A program made the translations under genes and the position numbers. The notes under the pieces were generated by a model. It saw only the letters and a program-made list of their open reading frames with translations, was not told the DNA's origin and did not search any database. Positions 8,828 to 17,771 of a stretch of DNA of 64,000 nucleotides are shown here, one piece after another (the stretch's first letter is position 1; each line of letters starts with the position of its first letter). The DNA is from Deltaproteobacteria bacterium GWA2_38_16 (GTDB taxonomy: Bacteria; Bdellovibrionota; JACOXK01; 2-02-FULL-40-11): positions 215,473 to 279,472 of the forward strand of contig MGPE01000006.1 of assembly GCA_001797335.1 (NCBI GenBank), written 5' to 3'.

Positions 8828-9983
8828 GAAAAAAATCGTTGTGTTCTTAGGTGTTTTTATTTTCTTGGGGCCAGCTGCATTTTCAGGAATTCAAACTTTT
8901 TCGATGATCCAAAAAAGAACGATGCATCGAAGTATTTTATTACCCGATGGAAACGTTCTCATCACAGGAGGAGTGAGCAGTTTAAAACCCATCCCCTGGC
9001 CACTCGCTCATGCAGAATTATTTTTAGCCCATGAAAAAAAATTTATTTCTCTTCCCTCTATGAGATCTTCCCACGTAGATCACACACTGACTTCTTTATC
9101 CAATGGCACTGTCATTATTGCAGGGGGGAATCTGAGCCCTGAAATTGAGTTCTATGACACTCAAGAAGGAAACTTTAAATCTCTTAGGTCCCTACAATCA
9201 CCCCGCGCAGGACATACTGCACATGTGGTAAACGATAGAGAACTTTTTTTAATAGGAGGCTATAAAGTTAAAATTGGGCCTTTGGAAAAACACCTAGAAC
9301 TCATCCCCATGCCACAAATTCAGCCTTTAGGATTTTATGATATTATCTCTCTTAACCACTGTGAAGTGTATGATCTTCTTTCACAAATTTCTTCTTTAAT
9401 CCCCTTACCCACCTGGCTTCCCAAAATATCTTTTCATCGATCCCTGCAACTTCCTTCTGGAAATATTTTAATTTTTGGAGGGATGAGCGCCTGGAATAAA
9501 GTGGTTGAATTAGACGTAGCTACAAGAACATTTTCAATACGGGGATATTTGACTACCGCCAGAGAAGATGTCGCCCTTCTTCCTTTAGATGACCATCGTA
9601 TTTTAATCAGTGGGGGGACGAATGATCACCAACAATCTTTAACCTCTTTAGAAATTTTTGATCTACATACCAATACGTCCCAACTCTTAGGAGCAGAGCT
9701 TCACACTCCCAGAGAAGATCACACCATGGTTGCTATCCAAGAGGGCTATGTTTTAGTAGCTGGAGGGGAAATAACAGGGAAAACCAATGACCAAGATATT
9801 ATTTTAAACAGTGCAGAACTCATTAATATTGAAAAACCAGAGGTTATTGATTTAAAAGATTTTTTCTCACCAGCAAGATCTGACCACGAAGCAACAGTTC
9901 TTAAAGACCACAGTATCCTTTTTACAGGCGGAGAAGCTCCGAACAACACTATTTTAGACACTGCTAATTTAGTGAGATTTTAG
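8826..9983 (+). CDS. Secreted kelch-repeat protein
   Basis: 385 residues from the GTG at 8826, which has GGAGG 5 bases upstream; a TTG at 8814 lies inside that ribosome-binding site and is rejected. An N-terminal signal peptide ends near AAFS (residue 20). Seven kelch-like units follow, each with a diglycine (LITGG, IIAGG, FLIGG, LIFGG, LISGG, LVAGG, LFTGG). Preceding R/GxxH-type segments such as GHTAHVV are also present, enough for one beta-propeller. Kelch propellers bind proteins or sugars, and some act as oxidases, but no copper-ligand set was recognised. Function unknown. It follows the HEPN gene after 67 bases with no terminator seen. Confidence 0.8.
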   Translation: MKKIVVFLGVFIFLGPAAFSGIQTFSMIQKRTMHRSILLPDGNVLITGGVSSLKPIPWPLAHAELFLAHEKKFISLPSMRSSHVDHTLTSLSNGTVIIAGGNLSPEIEFYDTQEGNFKSLRSLQSPRAGHTAHVVNDRELFLIGGYKVKIGPLEKHLELIPMPQIQPLGFYDIISLNHCEVYDLLSQISSLIPLPTWLPKISFHRSLQLPSGNILIFGGMSAWNKVVELDVATRTFSIRGYLTTAREDVALLPLDDHRILISGGTNDHQQSLTSLEIFDLHTNTSQLLGAELHTPREDHTMVAIQEGYVLVAGGEITGKTNDQDIILNSAELINIEKPEVIDLKDFFSPARSDHEATVLKDHSILFTGGEAPNNTILDTANLVRF

Positions 9984-9988
9984 TAAAT

Positions 9989-10759
9989 CTAGTGGCGCCT
10001 TAGTTTTTTGATGGCCTTAATGAGATCTTTAAGAGGAGGAGTGGGTTGGTTTTCAAGATAGAACCTAAGGCTAGAAATAAGTTCTTTTTGAAAGCAAACC
10101 AATTTTTCATAAATATCCATAGCAGAAACCAGAGGGTCTAGGGAAAAATTGCAAGACTCTGGATTTAACTTGGTTCCGGAGAGGACTAAAAGTATTGCTT
10201 CGCCATTAACTCCGCCATCGATCTTTTGGCCTGCTTCAATAAGTTTTTGAAGATTTAAATCTGGATCTTGATCCAATAGCCACAGAAGATCATAAAGATC
10301 TTTTTCACCACAACGACTCACCAATGTAGATGCTTTCATCATCAATAGAGTTTGGGGTAAAACCACACAAATCCCATTAGGCAATGTTTCAAAATCACCC
10401 GTCTGCCCAATTTGAAAGAAGTGTTCATCACATACGATATCAATTGTAAAAGAATGATTTTTAAAAACACACACCGCTTTATAATATTGAAGCGTTTGAA
10501 ACTCATAGGTAAACTTTACGCCCAAAGATACCAGGGATTTGGCTGCAAGGACGGCTGCTTTTTGGGAATCCAGATCTTTTGTGAATAAATCTAAATCATC
10601 AGATCTTCGATGCCCTGCATAAAAACCCGATAAAGCCGTTCCTCCAACCAGAACAAGGCCTGGAATATGTTGCTTAAAAAAATACTCCAGACATTGATAT
10701 AAGGCAGCTGGTAAAGTCTTTTTTGCTAATTCAAGGTTTGGTCTTGCACTAAATGCCAT
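9989..10759 (-). CDS. AbiEii/AbiGii-type nucleotidyltransferase (probable toxin)
   Basis: 256 residues. VGGTALSG near residue 38 and SDDLDLF at 53-59 give the GG(T/S) and D-x-D signature of the AbiEii/AbiGii nucleotidyltransferase family (PF08843-like); KDLYDLLWL follows near residue 155. Family members act as toxins in abortive-infection type toxin-antitoxin pairs, and characterised relatives transfer nucleotides to tRNA. The upstream HTH gene overlaps it by 34 bases, the arrangement of a coupled pair. The start is the ATG at 10759. It converges on the kelch gene with a 5-base gap. Confidence 0.82.
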   Translation of the reverse strand: MAFSARPNLELAKKTLPAALYQCLEYFFKQHIPGLVLVGGTALSGFYAGHRRSDDLDLFTKDLDSQKAAVLAAKSLVSLGVKFTYEFQTLQYYKAVCVFKNHSFTIDIVCDEHFFQIGQTGDFETLPNGICVVLPQTLLMMKASTLVSRCGEKDLYDLLWLLDQDPDLNLQKLIEAGQKIDGGVNGEAILLVLSGTKLNPESCNFSLDPLVSAMDIYEKLVCFQKELISSLRFYLENQPTPPLKDLIKAIKKLRRH

Positions 10760-11235
10760 AATTGCTCACTTTGTTTTTGTCGAATAGGGGGTAAATATTT
10801 TTTGTATTTTGGGAAAAGAGTCCAAATACTTTTTCCCACCATATTTTTAGATTGAAATAAACCATACACTTCCACTAAACGACTTAACGCTCTAGGCTTA
10901 TGTTGCACCAAAGCAATCACAAAATCTTCCAAAGAGGGATAAAGATGATCCCACAGAAGAGAAGCCGTAAGAGATGTTTTCTGAGGGGTATCTTGGCTCA
11001 GAGGAAGAGAGGTCATCAAATCATCCACCTTTAAATGAAGAGCCAAGGCAAGCGATTGAAGATGCTTGCTTTGAACACTAATGGTTGTGTCATCTTTTTG
11101 GAACCCCTTTTTTTGAAACCCCCTTTTTTGAAACCATAGACAAACCGCCTGTTTTGAAACATGCGCCATTCTAGCAAGCTCAGACCGTGATAAATGGCGA
11201 AGCCTAGAAATAACCCTTAAAACATTTATATTCAC
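10726..11235 (-). CDS. HTH protein, probable antitoxin/repressor of the AbiEii-like gene
   Basis: 169 residues. An N-terminal helix-turn-helix is visible (RSELARMAHVSKQAVCLWFQKRG, about residues 17-39). It is followed by a curious run where GFQK occurs twice in close succession; the DNA there consists of A5-A7 and G4-G5 runs (11093-11135). The remainder is helical and unrecognised. The start is a GTG with no Shine-Dalgarno sequence and a strong promoter immediately upstream, so the mRNA may be leaderless. Antitoxin and autorepressor roles are inferred from the overlap with the nucleotidyltransferase and the promoter palindrome. Confidence 0.72.
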   Translation of the reverse strand: MNINVLRVISRLRHLSRSELARMAHVSKQAVCLWFQKRGFQKKGFQKDDTTISVQSKHLQSLALALHLKVDDLMTSLPLSQDTPQKTSLTASLLWDHLYPSLEDFVIALVQHKPRALSRLVEVYGLFQSKNMVGKSIWTLFPKYKKYLPPIRQKQSEQLWHLVQDQTLN

Positions 11236-11241
11236 AATAAT

Positions 11242-11280
11242 ATTATACTTATTAACCTTAAAAAGTCAAGTTTAGTTGAC
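11242..11280 (-). promoter_or_regulatory. Promoter and operator of the HTH/AbiEii operon
   Basis: Read on the minus strand: TTGACT at 11269-11264, a 16-base spacer, and TATAAT at 11247-11242. The predicted transcription start coincides with the GTG at 11235. The inverted repeat GTCAA-N6-TTGAC (11265-11280) overlaps the -35 box and is a good candidate operator. Confidence 0.65.
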
Positions 11281-11324
11281 CGCTAATAACTATAGTGATG
11301 AAAAACGAAAGAGAAACCATATGG

Positions 11325-11376
11325 TACATAAATACATATTTATGTTTTATTGTATTTATGTATTGACATAAATACA
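11325..11376. promoter_or_regulatory. Repeated operator upstream of the antitoxin/MazF pair
   Basis: TACATAAATACA occurs at 11325-11336, its exact inverted copy TGTATTTATGTA at 11351-11362, and an 11-base copy ACATAAATACA at 11366-11376. A TTGACA at 11363-11368 overlaps the third copy; the matching -10 box is weak. Such repeats usually bind the antitoxin, which then represses its own operon. An AGGAG ribosome-binding site lies at 11381-11385. Confidence 0.6.
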
Positions 11377-11397
11377 GCCAAGGAGTACCCTTAGATT

Positions 11398-11622
11398 ATG
11401 AAAAGAAAGAGTTTCAAGATAACCATAGATCTTATGGATCAAAATCTTTATGAGCTTTTAAAATTAGAGGCTGTTCGCCAACACTCTATGAAACAGGTGA
11501 TTCATAATGCTTTAAAGCTTTATTTTGAAGATCGCCTTGAAACATTCACGTTGGCCGAAGCAGCTAAAAAAGCATTTTCAGAGTGGGAAAATCCGCTAGA
11601 TTCTGACTATGACAAACTATAG
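11398..11622 (+). CDS. Small antitoxin, ribbon-helix-helix-like
   Basis: 74 residues. The start KSFKITIDLMDQNLYELLKLEAVRQH is consistent with a ribbon-helix-helix strand plus helix; a charged C-terminal tail (FSEWENPLDSDYDKL) would wrap the toxin. The gene overlaps the following MazF-type gene by 14 bases. It has three copies of a likely operator upstream. Antitoxin function is inferred from position and size; the fold assignment is tentative. Confidence 0.75.
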   Translation: MKRKSFKITIDLMDQNLYELLKLEAVRQHSMKQVIHNALKLYFEDRLETFTLAEAAKKAFSEWENPLDSDYDKL

Positions 11623-11956
11623 TTTTCCTGATATTGTTTTGGTTCCATTTCCTTTTACAGATCAAATAACTATTAAAAAACGCCCTGTTCTTATTTTAAA
11701 TAGTTCAGATTTTTCAAATCGCACACCCCTCATTATTGCCAGCATGATCACAAGTTCTCTTACTCCACTGTGGCCCGGAGATTATATACTCAAAGAATGG
11801 GAAAAATGTGGGCTCTTACATCCTTCAAAAATTCGGTTGGGAAAAATCGTAACATTAGAAACAGACATTATCTTAAAAAAATTAGGCTCTCTCCCCTCTC
11901 CAGAAATATCAAAAATAAAAAAAATATTTAAAGATGTATTTTCTGCTATGGCTTAA
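11609..11956 (+). CDS. MazF/PemK-type mRNA interferase toxin
   Basis: 115 residues of the MazF/PemK fold. It begins FPDIVLVPFPFTDQ then KKRPVLIL, the conserved first strands containing the RPVL motif, and continues through IIASMIT and LLHPSKIRLGKIVTLE. MazF proteins cleave mRNA at short sequence motifs when released from their antitoxin. Its start lies inside the end of the antitoxin gene, so translation is coupled. Family assignment is firm; the target sequence cannot be predicted. Confidence 0.87.
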   Translation: MTNYSFPDIVLVPFPFTDQITIKKRPVLILNSSDFSNRTPLIIASMITSSLTPLWPGDYILKEWEKCGLLHPSKIRLGKIVTLETDIILKKLGSLPSPEISKIKKIFKDVFSAMA

Positions 11957-11995
11957 CTATATTGAAATACACAAAGAATGGCTTTCATGTTTATT

Positions 11996-14869
11996 TTAAC
12001 GTTCAATCACATGTCGAATAAATTGAGAATGTACATCTTTTCCCACTTCATTTATCCAATCATCTTTTGTAAACATATTCGTTACAGTACTTGTATACGT
12101 AACAAACATCATGTCACTGTCTTCATAAGTATCAGTGGTTCCATAATGATACACATTGTAATGAAGCACATTATTATCTGAATTAATTACTCGTCCGAAT
12201 TGCCCTACTCCTTTAAGAATATCAATAAGTTCTTGTCGCCCTATGGACTTACCATAATGATAAAATCGTCCCCCTCCATTAGCAAAACTTAAAACCACAT
12301 TTCCCGTAATTTCAAAGGTCGAAGTAGATTTGCCATCTAAAGGCAATACAAAGGCAATTGGGATATTTTGAAATACATTATTTTTAAAAGATCGAATACC
12401 ATGATCACCCTCATAGATAAAAACCCCTGTCCCAGGACTATCAAAACAATTATTTAAAACCTCGATCTTTCCTCCATTAACATGGTCAATAGAAATTCCT
12501 CTTGGCATTGTACCAGTAAAAACATTGTTTTGAATTTTAATATTATGGCTATTTTCTCCTATTTGAATTCCTTGCCAAATACCCTGAGTTTGAAATGTAA
12601 ACCCATGAATAATAAGATTAGACATATTAATACCAAATCCTGCAGGACGATTGCCTCCAGGTCCATTAATTTTAGGAGAAAATGTGGGACGTGCTCGAAT
12701 AATTAAGGAGGCATTTTGGTCGGCTGTTGTTTTCTGAATAACATGATTTAAAACATAAGTCCCATTATCTTGAACTTCAATAATTCGAGGGCTCCTAAGA
12801 TTAGTTGGCACAGCATCAATAGCATTTTGGAGATCATTAAACCGTGTAGCACAGCCCGCAGGCATATCTTTTGCCACCAATAAAATATCAGGAGCATCTT
12901 CATTACATTGCTTTTCTGTATAAAGATGTGTTTCCCTCCCCGGCAAAAGAAGTTTTTCAAAGCCATCACATTGTGTAATAACACCGCCTCCGCCCCCGCT
13001 ACCTGCAGGAGGAGTTAATACAACACTAAATTCTCCATTGGCATTTCCCTGTCCAAGAACAGAATTTAAACGAACAATGGCCTCTGTACGCTTTGTAAGA
13101 TAGGGGGCCCTAATGACTACAGAAAGAGAGCCGTTAGCATCTGTTTGAATTTGTATTCCTTCTCGCATGAGATTCACATCTTGAAAAGAATCAATAAAAA
13201 TTGATCTTTCAGGACTATAAATATCAAACTGCTTTCCCGCTTCTACCGCTCGATTATTACCATCTTTTACAGGCTGACTTATAATAGTCATCGTGCTAAC
13301 ACCGTCTCCCACCAATGTATAAGATCCTTCAAAATCAATGCTACCACTCGGCATACCAGGTTGGCCTTGGGAGGGGGCTTTAGAAAATGGAAGGGCAAGT
13401 AGCGTTGTTTGCCCATCATTAGAAGTTACGGTCACCGTCGAAGTGCTATCAATAGTATCATTAACATTAGATTTAAGTTGAAATGACAGCATACTCTCAG
13501 CATTGGGTTTAATTTGAATTCCATCTTTAGAAGTATCTTGATCAGAGGTTAAAATAGTTCCCAAACTAGAGGCTATCGTAAAAAATATTCCTGACTGATC
13601 TGTAATCAAAACCCCTTCAGAATTAGTAATAGCGCTACTCGTAATAAGAGACTGGGTTTGCCCATCGGAAATAAGAGGCGAAGGAAAAGCAGATAAAGTA
13701 AAAGAAGAAAGAGCTCCTAAGCGGGTAGTAATTCGTGCCTGTGAATTTAAACTTCCACTGTTGGCTATCAACGTGAGAGTTCCTGTTTTTAGTGTTTTTA
13801 ATAAAAATAATTGCTGCCCTAAATTGGTTACCACCCCATCTGAAGCATTAAGCCCACTAAAGGTCACTGCACTCACCGGAACTTTAAATCCATCTAAATC
13901 TCGTCCAATGACTTTTATAAAAACAGACTCTCCCGTTAAAATATCTGCCCCAAAATAAGCTTCTTGAGGAGTGGCAAAACTTCTTACAAAATCAGAGGCC
14001 CCTTTTGAAATTCCATTGGTTGTGCGAGTAATAGCTTCTTGATCTTTCCCTTGGGAAGATCCATCGGAAACAGTAAGACGATCCACAAGCACACCCAAAG
14101 AATCTTCTAAAACAAGATCAGCATTATTTTTGGGAATCGCCTGTGCTAAATTTCGAATGACTAAAAATTCTCCTCCATTTAACTTTTCACCTTCTGATCC
14201 AATTTCATAGAGCACCTGTTCAGATAATTTAATTTTCCATCCTTGAACATTCATCATTTGATCTGTAGCATTATAAAGTTCCACCCATTGACTTTGATTG
14301 TCTTTAGGATCAATGATCACTTCATTTAAAACAACTTTTGGATCCCTATTAGCCAATAAAGGAAGCGTTACCGCTAATTGGATTTCTGACAATACCCCCG
14401 CTGTTTTAATTTGTACCTCTACAGGCTCTTGAAGTTTATTGCCCTCGATATCTATTACATCCGTTGTAATCTTAACCAAATAAACCATGCCTGATTCAAG
14501 AGGGGTCAAAGGGGTTACGGTAAAATCTTTACCACTGTTACCCAATTCTATTTTTCGATCTACTTCAGTATTGTTGGTTAAATTTAATAAAAGAATATTG
14601 CTGAGGGTGATGGTTTCAGGCTTTAATCCCTTAGTACTGATAAATAAAATATTCACCCGACTGGGCACCCGATAAATAGGCTTATTATCTAACACAGAAA
14701 TTTGGCTTACCGAATTAGGCAAGAAAGAAGATCCTGAGACGCTATCTTGAAATCCACTTAAAATCACCCCAAATGCCCCTGCCACAGGAGCTAAGCTTCC
14801 GCCCCCTTTCTCCCCTCCGCAGGAAAACAATAAAGGAAATAACCATAATAATAAATAAACTCTTTTCAT
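11996..14869 (-). CDS. Large lipoprotein with Ig-like, lamin-tail and beta-helix domains
   Basis: 957 residues. The lipobox LLFSC puts the lipidated Cys at residue 17. Residues about 55-160 look like a bacterial Ig-like (Big_5-type) domain. Residues about 168-290 form a lamin-tail-like domain (VVLNEVIIDPKDNQSQWVEL ... GWKI ... GGEFLVIRN). More Ig-like repeats run to about residue 640, followed by a Gly-rich linker. A right-handed beta-helix spans about residues 680-880 (repeated N/G turns such as NNVFTGT, NNCFDSPG, NNVFQNIP). Beta-helix and lamin-tail domains are common in surface adhesins, carbohydrate-binding proteins and nucleases; no catalytic motif was recognised. The start has TGGAACG upstream and a TATAAT at 14911-14916 on the minus strand. 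Confidence 0.78.
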   Translation of the reverse strand: MKRVYLLLWLFPLLFSCGGEKGGGSLAPVAGAFGVILSGFQDSVSGSSFLPNSVSQISVLDNKPIYRVPSRVNILFISTKGLKPETITLSNILLLNLTNNTEVDRKIELGNSGKDFTVTPLTPLESGMVYLVKITTDVIDIEGNKLQEPVEVQIKTAGVLSEIQLAVTLPLLANRDPKVVLNEVIIDPKDNQSQWVELYNATDQMMNVQGWKIKLSEQVLYEIGSEGEKLNGGEFLVIRNLAQAIPKNNADLVLEDSLGVLVDRLTVSDGSSQGKDQEAITRTTNGISKGASDFVRSFATPQEAYFGADILTGESVFIKVIGRDLDGFKVPVSAVTFSGLNASDGVVTNLGQQLFLLKTLKTGTLTLIANSGSLNSQARITTRLGALSSFTLSAFPSPLISDGQTQSLITSSAITNSEGVLITDQSGIFFTIASSLGTILTSDQDTSKDGIQIKPNAESMLSFQLKSNVNDTIDSTSTVTVTSNDGQTTLLALPFSKAPSQGQPGMPSGSIDFEGSYTLVGDGVSTMTIISQPVKDGNNRAVEAGKQFDIYSPERSIFIDSFQDVNLMREGIQIQTDANGSLSVVIRAPYLTKRTEAIVRLNSVLGQGNANGEFSVVLTPPAGSGGGGGVITQCDGFEKLLLPGRETHLYTEKQCNEDAPDILLVAKDMPAGCATRFNDLQNAIDAVPTNLRSPRIIEVQDNGTYVLNHVIQKTTADQNASLIIRARPTFSPKINGPGGNRPAGFGINMSNLIIHGFTFQTQGIWQGIQIGENSHNIKIQNNVFTGTMPRGISIDHVNGGKIEVLNNCFDSPGTGVFIYEGDHGIRSFKNNVFQNIPIAFVLPLDGKSTSTFEITGNVVLSFANGGGRFYHYGKSIGRQELIDILKGVGQFGRVINSDNNVLHYNVYHYGTTDTYEDSDMMFVTYTSTVTNMFTKDDWINEVGKDVHSQFIRHVIER

Positions 14870-14975
14870 CGCATACGTTCCACTATTAAAGAATTTTACT
14901 GATATTTTTAATTATACCCCAAAAACGCGTTCATAAAACAAAAAATTTTATCTTAGCAAAAGCTTTAATGATTTT

Positions 14976-17606
14976 TTAATGAAACAGCTTCTGCAGGTTT
15001 TGTTCGAGTTTTTGTTTTTTGGATTGAAGGTCAGAAAGACGATCTCGTTCTTTTTGAACAATGTCTTTGGGGGCGCGTTCAATAAAGGCTTCATTCGAAA
15101 GGCGGGTTTGAAGCCCGACCAAATCGGTATTAATTTTTTCTAGTTCTTTTTGAAGACGTTTTTTTTCTTCTTCCACATCCACTAGATCTGTGATGGGAAT
15201 AAAAACATCTAAAAATCCCAGGGCCCCTACCGCCATATTTTTAGCTTCCATCGCTTTTTCAGAAAAGTGAAGCTCTGAAAGTTTCGCTAATGTTTGAAGA
15301 GCCACTTCATTTCTCTTCAGTATCTCTAAGACCTTTGTATCTTTAGAGACAAGGGTTGCAGAAATAAGTTTTGAGGGAGAAACCGTATGCTCTCCTCTGA
15401 CATTTCGAATGTAAGAAATAATTTCTTTAAGCATTTCAATTTCTTTTGTGGCTTTTGGATGAATGTATTTTTTATTAAATTTTGGATAAGAAGCCATCAT
15501 GATACTTTCTTCTTCATGAATGGGTAAATGATGCCCCAGCTCTTCCGTTACAAAGGGAATAAAAGGATGCAAAAGTTTTAAAAGCTCTTTTAAAACAAAA
15601 ATTAATATTTGCTGAGCCTCTTTCTTTTGAGAAGGGTCTTTAAGAAGAGGCTTAATAAATTCCACATACCAGTCACAAAATTCATGCCAGGTAAAATGAT
15701 AGACCGTATTGGCGGCTTCATTGAGTTCATACCTTTCTAAATGATCATTTGTCTTTTTCACCGTCAAAAAAAATTGAGATAAAATCCAGGCATGGACAGG
15801 AGAAAGATGCTTAGGAAGATTTTTCTCAAGTTTAAAATCCGGTTCTACATTCATTAAAGCAAAACGCGTGGCATTCCATATTTTATTAATAAAATTTCTA
15901 TACCCTTCAATGCGATCTTCTGAAAGTTTGACATCTCGCCCTTGGGTTGCCAAAGCCGCTAAAGTAAATCTGAGCGCATCAGCCCCATATTCTGCAATCG
16001 TATCCAAAGGATCAATCACATTGCCTTTAGATTTACTCATCTTTTTTCCTTCGGTGTCTCGCACCATGGCATGAAGATAGACATATTTAAAAGGCGGCTT
16101 TTTCATAAAATGAATGCCCATCATCATCATCCGAGCCACCCAGAAAAATAAAATATCAAATCCCGTTTCCATAACAGTAGACGGGTAAAAAACTTTTAAA
16201 TCTGCGGTTTTTTGTGGCCAGCCGAGTGTTGAAAAAGGCCAAAGCGCTGAACTAAACCACGTATCTAAAACATCTGTATCTTGAGAGATATCGGTACTCT
16301 TACATTTTTGGCACTGGGTAGGATCTTTCACAGAAACGGTAATGTGTTGGCAATGCTTACAATACCACGCAGGGATTCGATGCCCCCACCAAATTTGGCG
16401 CGAAATACACCAATCTTTAATATTTTCCATCCAGTTAAAATAGGTTTTAGCCCAACCCGAAGGAATAATTTTTACGTTCCCTTTTCGAACGGCCTCGATA
16501 GCGGGTTTGGCCAGGGGCCTGGTTTTAACAAACCATTGAGTTGAAAGATGAGGCTCTAAAACTGTATCGCATTTCTCACAGTGTCCCAATAACACCGTAT
16601 AGTCTTCTTCTTTTTCTATGACTCCTTGGGCTATTAAATCCGCTAACACTTTCTTACGGGCAGCAAAGCGATCAAGTCCTTGATAGGGAAAAGCCTTTTC
16701 ATTTGTTTTTGCATTTTTATCGAAGATAGAAATAACTTCTAGTTGATGACGTTTCCCCACTTCAAAATCATTAAAATCATGTCCCGGCGTAATCTTTACA
16801 GCACCCGAACCAAATTTTGGATCGGCATAGAGGTCTGCAATAATAGGAATTTTTCGGGTTGTTAAAGGAAGACATACATATTTACCCACCCAAGACTTAT
16901 ACCGAGGGTCTTTGGGATGAACCGCTACGGCTGTATCTCCGAGCATGGTTTCAGGACGCGTCGTTGCAACGATAATAGTTCCACTGCCATCTTCCAGCGG
17001 ATATTTTAAATGCCAAATTTTTCCGGGTTTTTCAACTTGCTTTACTTCTAAATCTGACAGGGCCGATTCACACCGAGGGCACCAGTTAATAAGATAATCC
17101 CCTCGATAAATCAGCTTTTCTTGATAAAGACGGACAAAGACTTCTCTTACCGCATGAGATAAGGTTTCATCCATCGTAAAATGTTCTCGGGTCCAATCAC
17201 ACGAACTTCCAAAGCGTTTAATTTGCATGATAATGGTTCTTCCATACTGCTCTCTCCACTGCCATACCCGCTCAATAAATTTTTCTCTTCCAAAAGCATG
17301 CCGAGTAATTCCTTCTTTAAGTAGGGCTTTTTCTACGACGGTTTGAGTGGCAATGCCGGCATGATCCGAACCTGGAAGCCAGAGCGTATTAAACCCCGCC
17401 ATTCGTTTCCATCGAATCAGAACATCTTGAATAGTAGAAGTCAGGGCATGCCCCTGGTGAAGCGCTCCGGTGATATTGGGAGGAGGCATCATAATAACAA
17501 AAGGCTTTTTCTTGGATTTATTATTGGCTGTAAAATAGCCCCTTTTTTCCCAAAACTCGTACCACTTTTCTTCAATATCTTTGGGGTTATAATGCTCTAA
17601 AGTCAT
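14976..17606 (-). CDS. valS: Valyl-tRNA synthetase
   Basis: Charges tRNA-Val. 876 residues, full length. The class I HIGH-type motif appears as PPPNITGALHQGH near residue 45 and the KMSKS motif as KKMSKSKGN near residue 525. Both flank the editing domain, which contains TTRPETMLGDTAVAVHP. A WWGHRIPAWYC segment and Cys pairs that may bind zinc lie between. The C-terminal coiled coil (about 815-876) contacts the tRNA. The ATG at 17606 lies about 3 bases after a predicted transcription start. Confidence 0.97.
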   Translation of the reverse strand: MTLEHYNPKDIEEKWYEFWEKRGYFTANNKSKKKPFVIMMPPPNITGALHQGHALTSTIQDVLIRWKRMAGFNTLWLPGSDHAGIATQTVVEKALLKEGITRHAFGREKFIERVWQWREQYGRTIIMQIKRFGSSCDWTREHFTMDETLSHAVREVFVRLYQEKLIYRGDYLINWCPRCESALSDLEVKQVEKPGKIWHLKYPLEDGSGTIIVATTRPETMLGDTAVAVHPKDPRYKSWVGKYVCLPLTTRKIPIIADLYADPKFGSGAVKITPGHDFNDFEVGKRHQLEVISIFDKNAKTNEKAFPYQGLDRFAARKKVLADLIAQGVIEKEEDYTVLLGHCEKCDTVLEPHLSTQWFVKTRPLAKPAIEAVRKGNVKIIPSGWAKTYFNWMENIKDWCISRQIWWGHRIPAWYCKHCQHITVSVKDPTQCQKCKSTDISQDTDVLDTWFSSALWPFSTLGWPQKTADLKVFYPSTVMETGFDILFFWVARMMMMGIHFMKKPPFKYVYLHAMVRDTEGKKMSKSKGNVIDPLDTIAEYGADALRFTLAALATQGRDVKLSEDRIEGYRNFINKIWNATRFALMNVEPDFKLEKNLPKHLSPVHAWILSQFFLTVKKTNDHLERYELNEAANTVYHFTWHEFCDWYVEFIKPLLKDPSQKKEAQQILIFVLKELLKLLHPFIPFVTEELGHHLPIHEEESIMMASYPKFNKKYIHPKATKEIEMLKEIISYIRNVRGEHTVSPSKLISATLVSKDTKVLEILKRNEVALQTLAKLSELHFSEKAMEAKNMAVGALGFLDVFIPITDLVDVEEEKKRLQKELEKINTDLVGLQTRLSNEAFIERAPKDIVQKERDRLSDLQSKKQKLEQNLQKLFH

Positions 17607-17615
17607 AGAGCTTGC

Positions 17616-17644
17616 ATCGTAGCAAAATCATGATTAAAAGCCAA
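17616..17644 (-). promoter_or_regulatory. Probable promoter of valS
   Basis: On the minus strand TTGGCT (17644-17639), a 17-base spacer and TACGAT (17621-17616). Transcription would begin near 17609, leaving only about 3 bases before the valS ATG. No T-box leader fits in this space. Confidence 0.45.
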
Positions 17645-17697
17645 TATTTTGACGCTGAACAGTCACAAAGATGGCTTTTTAAAGCTTTCTTCCCAAT

Positions 17698-17726
17698 TTG
17701 ACAAAACGCGTTATGTGATATATAAG
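17698..17726 (+). promoter_or_regulatory. Promoter of the diguanylate cyclase gene
   Basis: TTGACA at 17698-17703, 17-base spacer, TATAAG at 17721-17726. The predicted transcription start is near 17733, excluding the in-frame TTG at 17649 and pointing to the ATG at 17772. Confidence 0.65.
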
Positions 17727-17771
17727 TACATAGAATTATTTAAAATTTTGAACGTATCCCCGAGTAACTCC

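Noticed and set aside
12482..12706. Open frames opposite the large lipoprotein, valS and other genes
   Set aside because: They lack ribosome-binding sites and family resemblance and lie wholly inside well-supported genes on the other strand.
17607..17771. T-box riboswitch for valS
   Set aside because: The predicted transcription start leaves almost no leader, and no specifier or antiterminator structure was seen.
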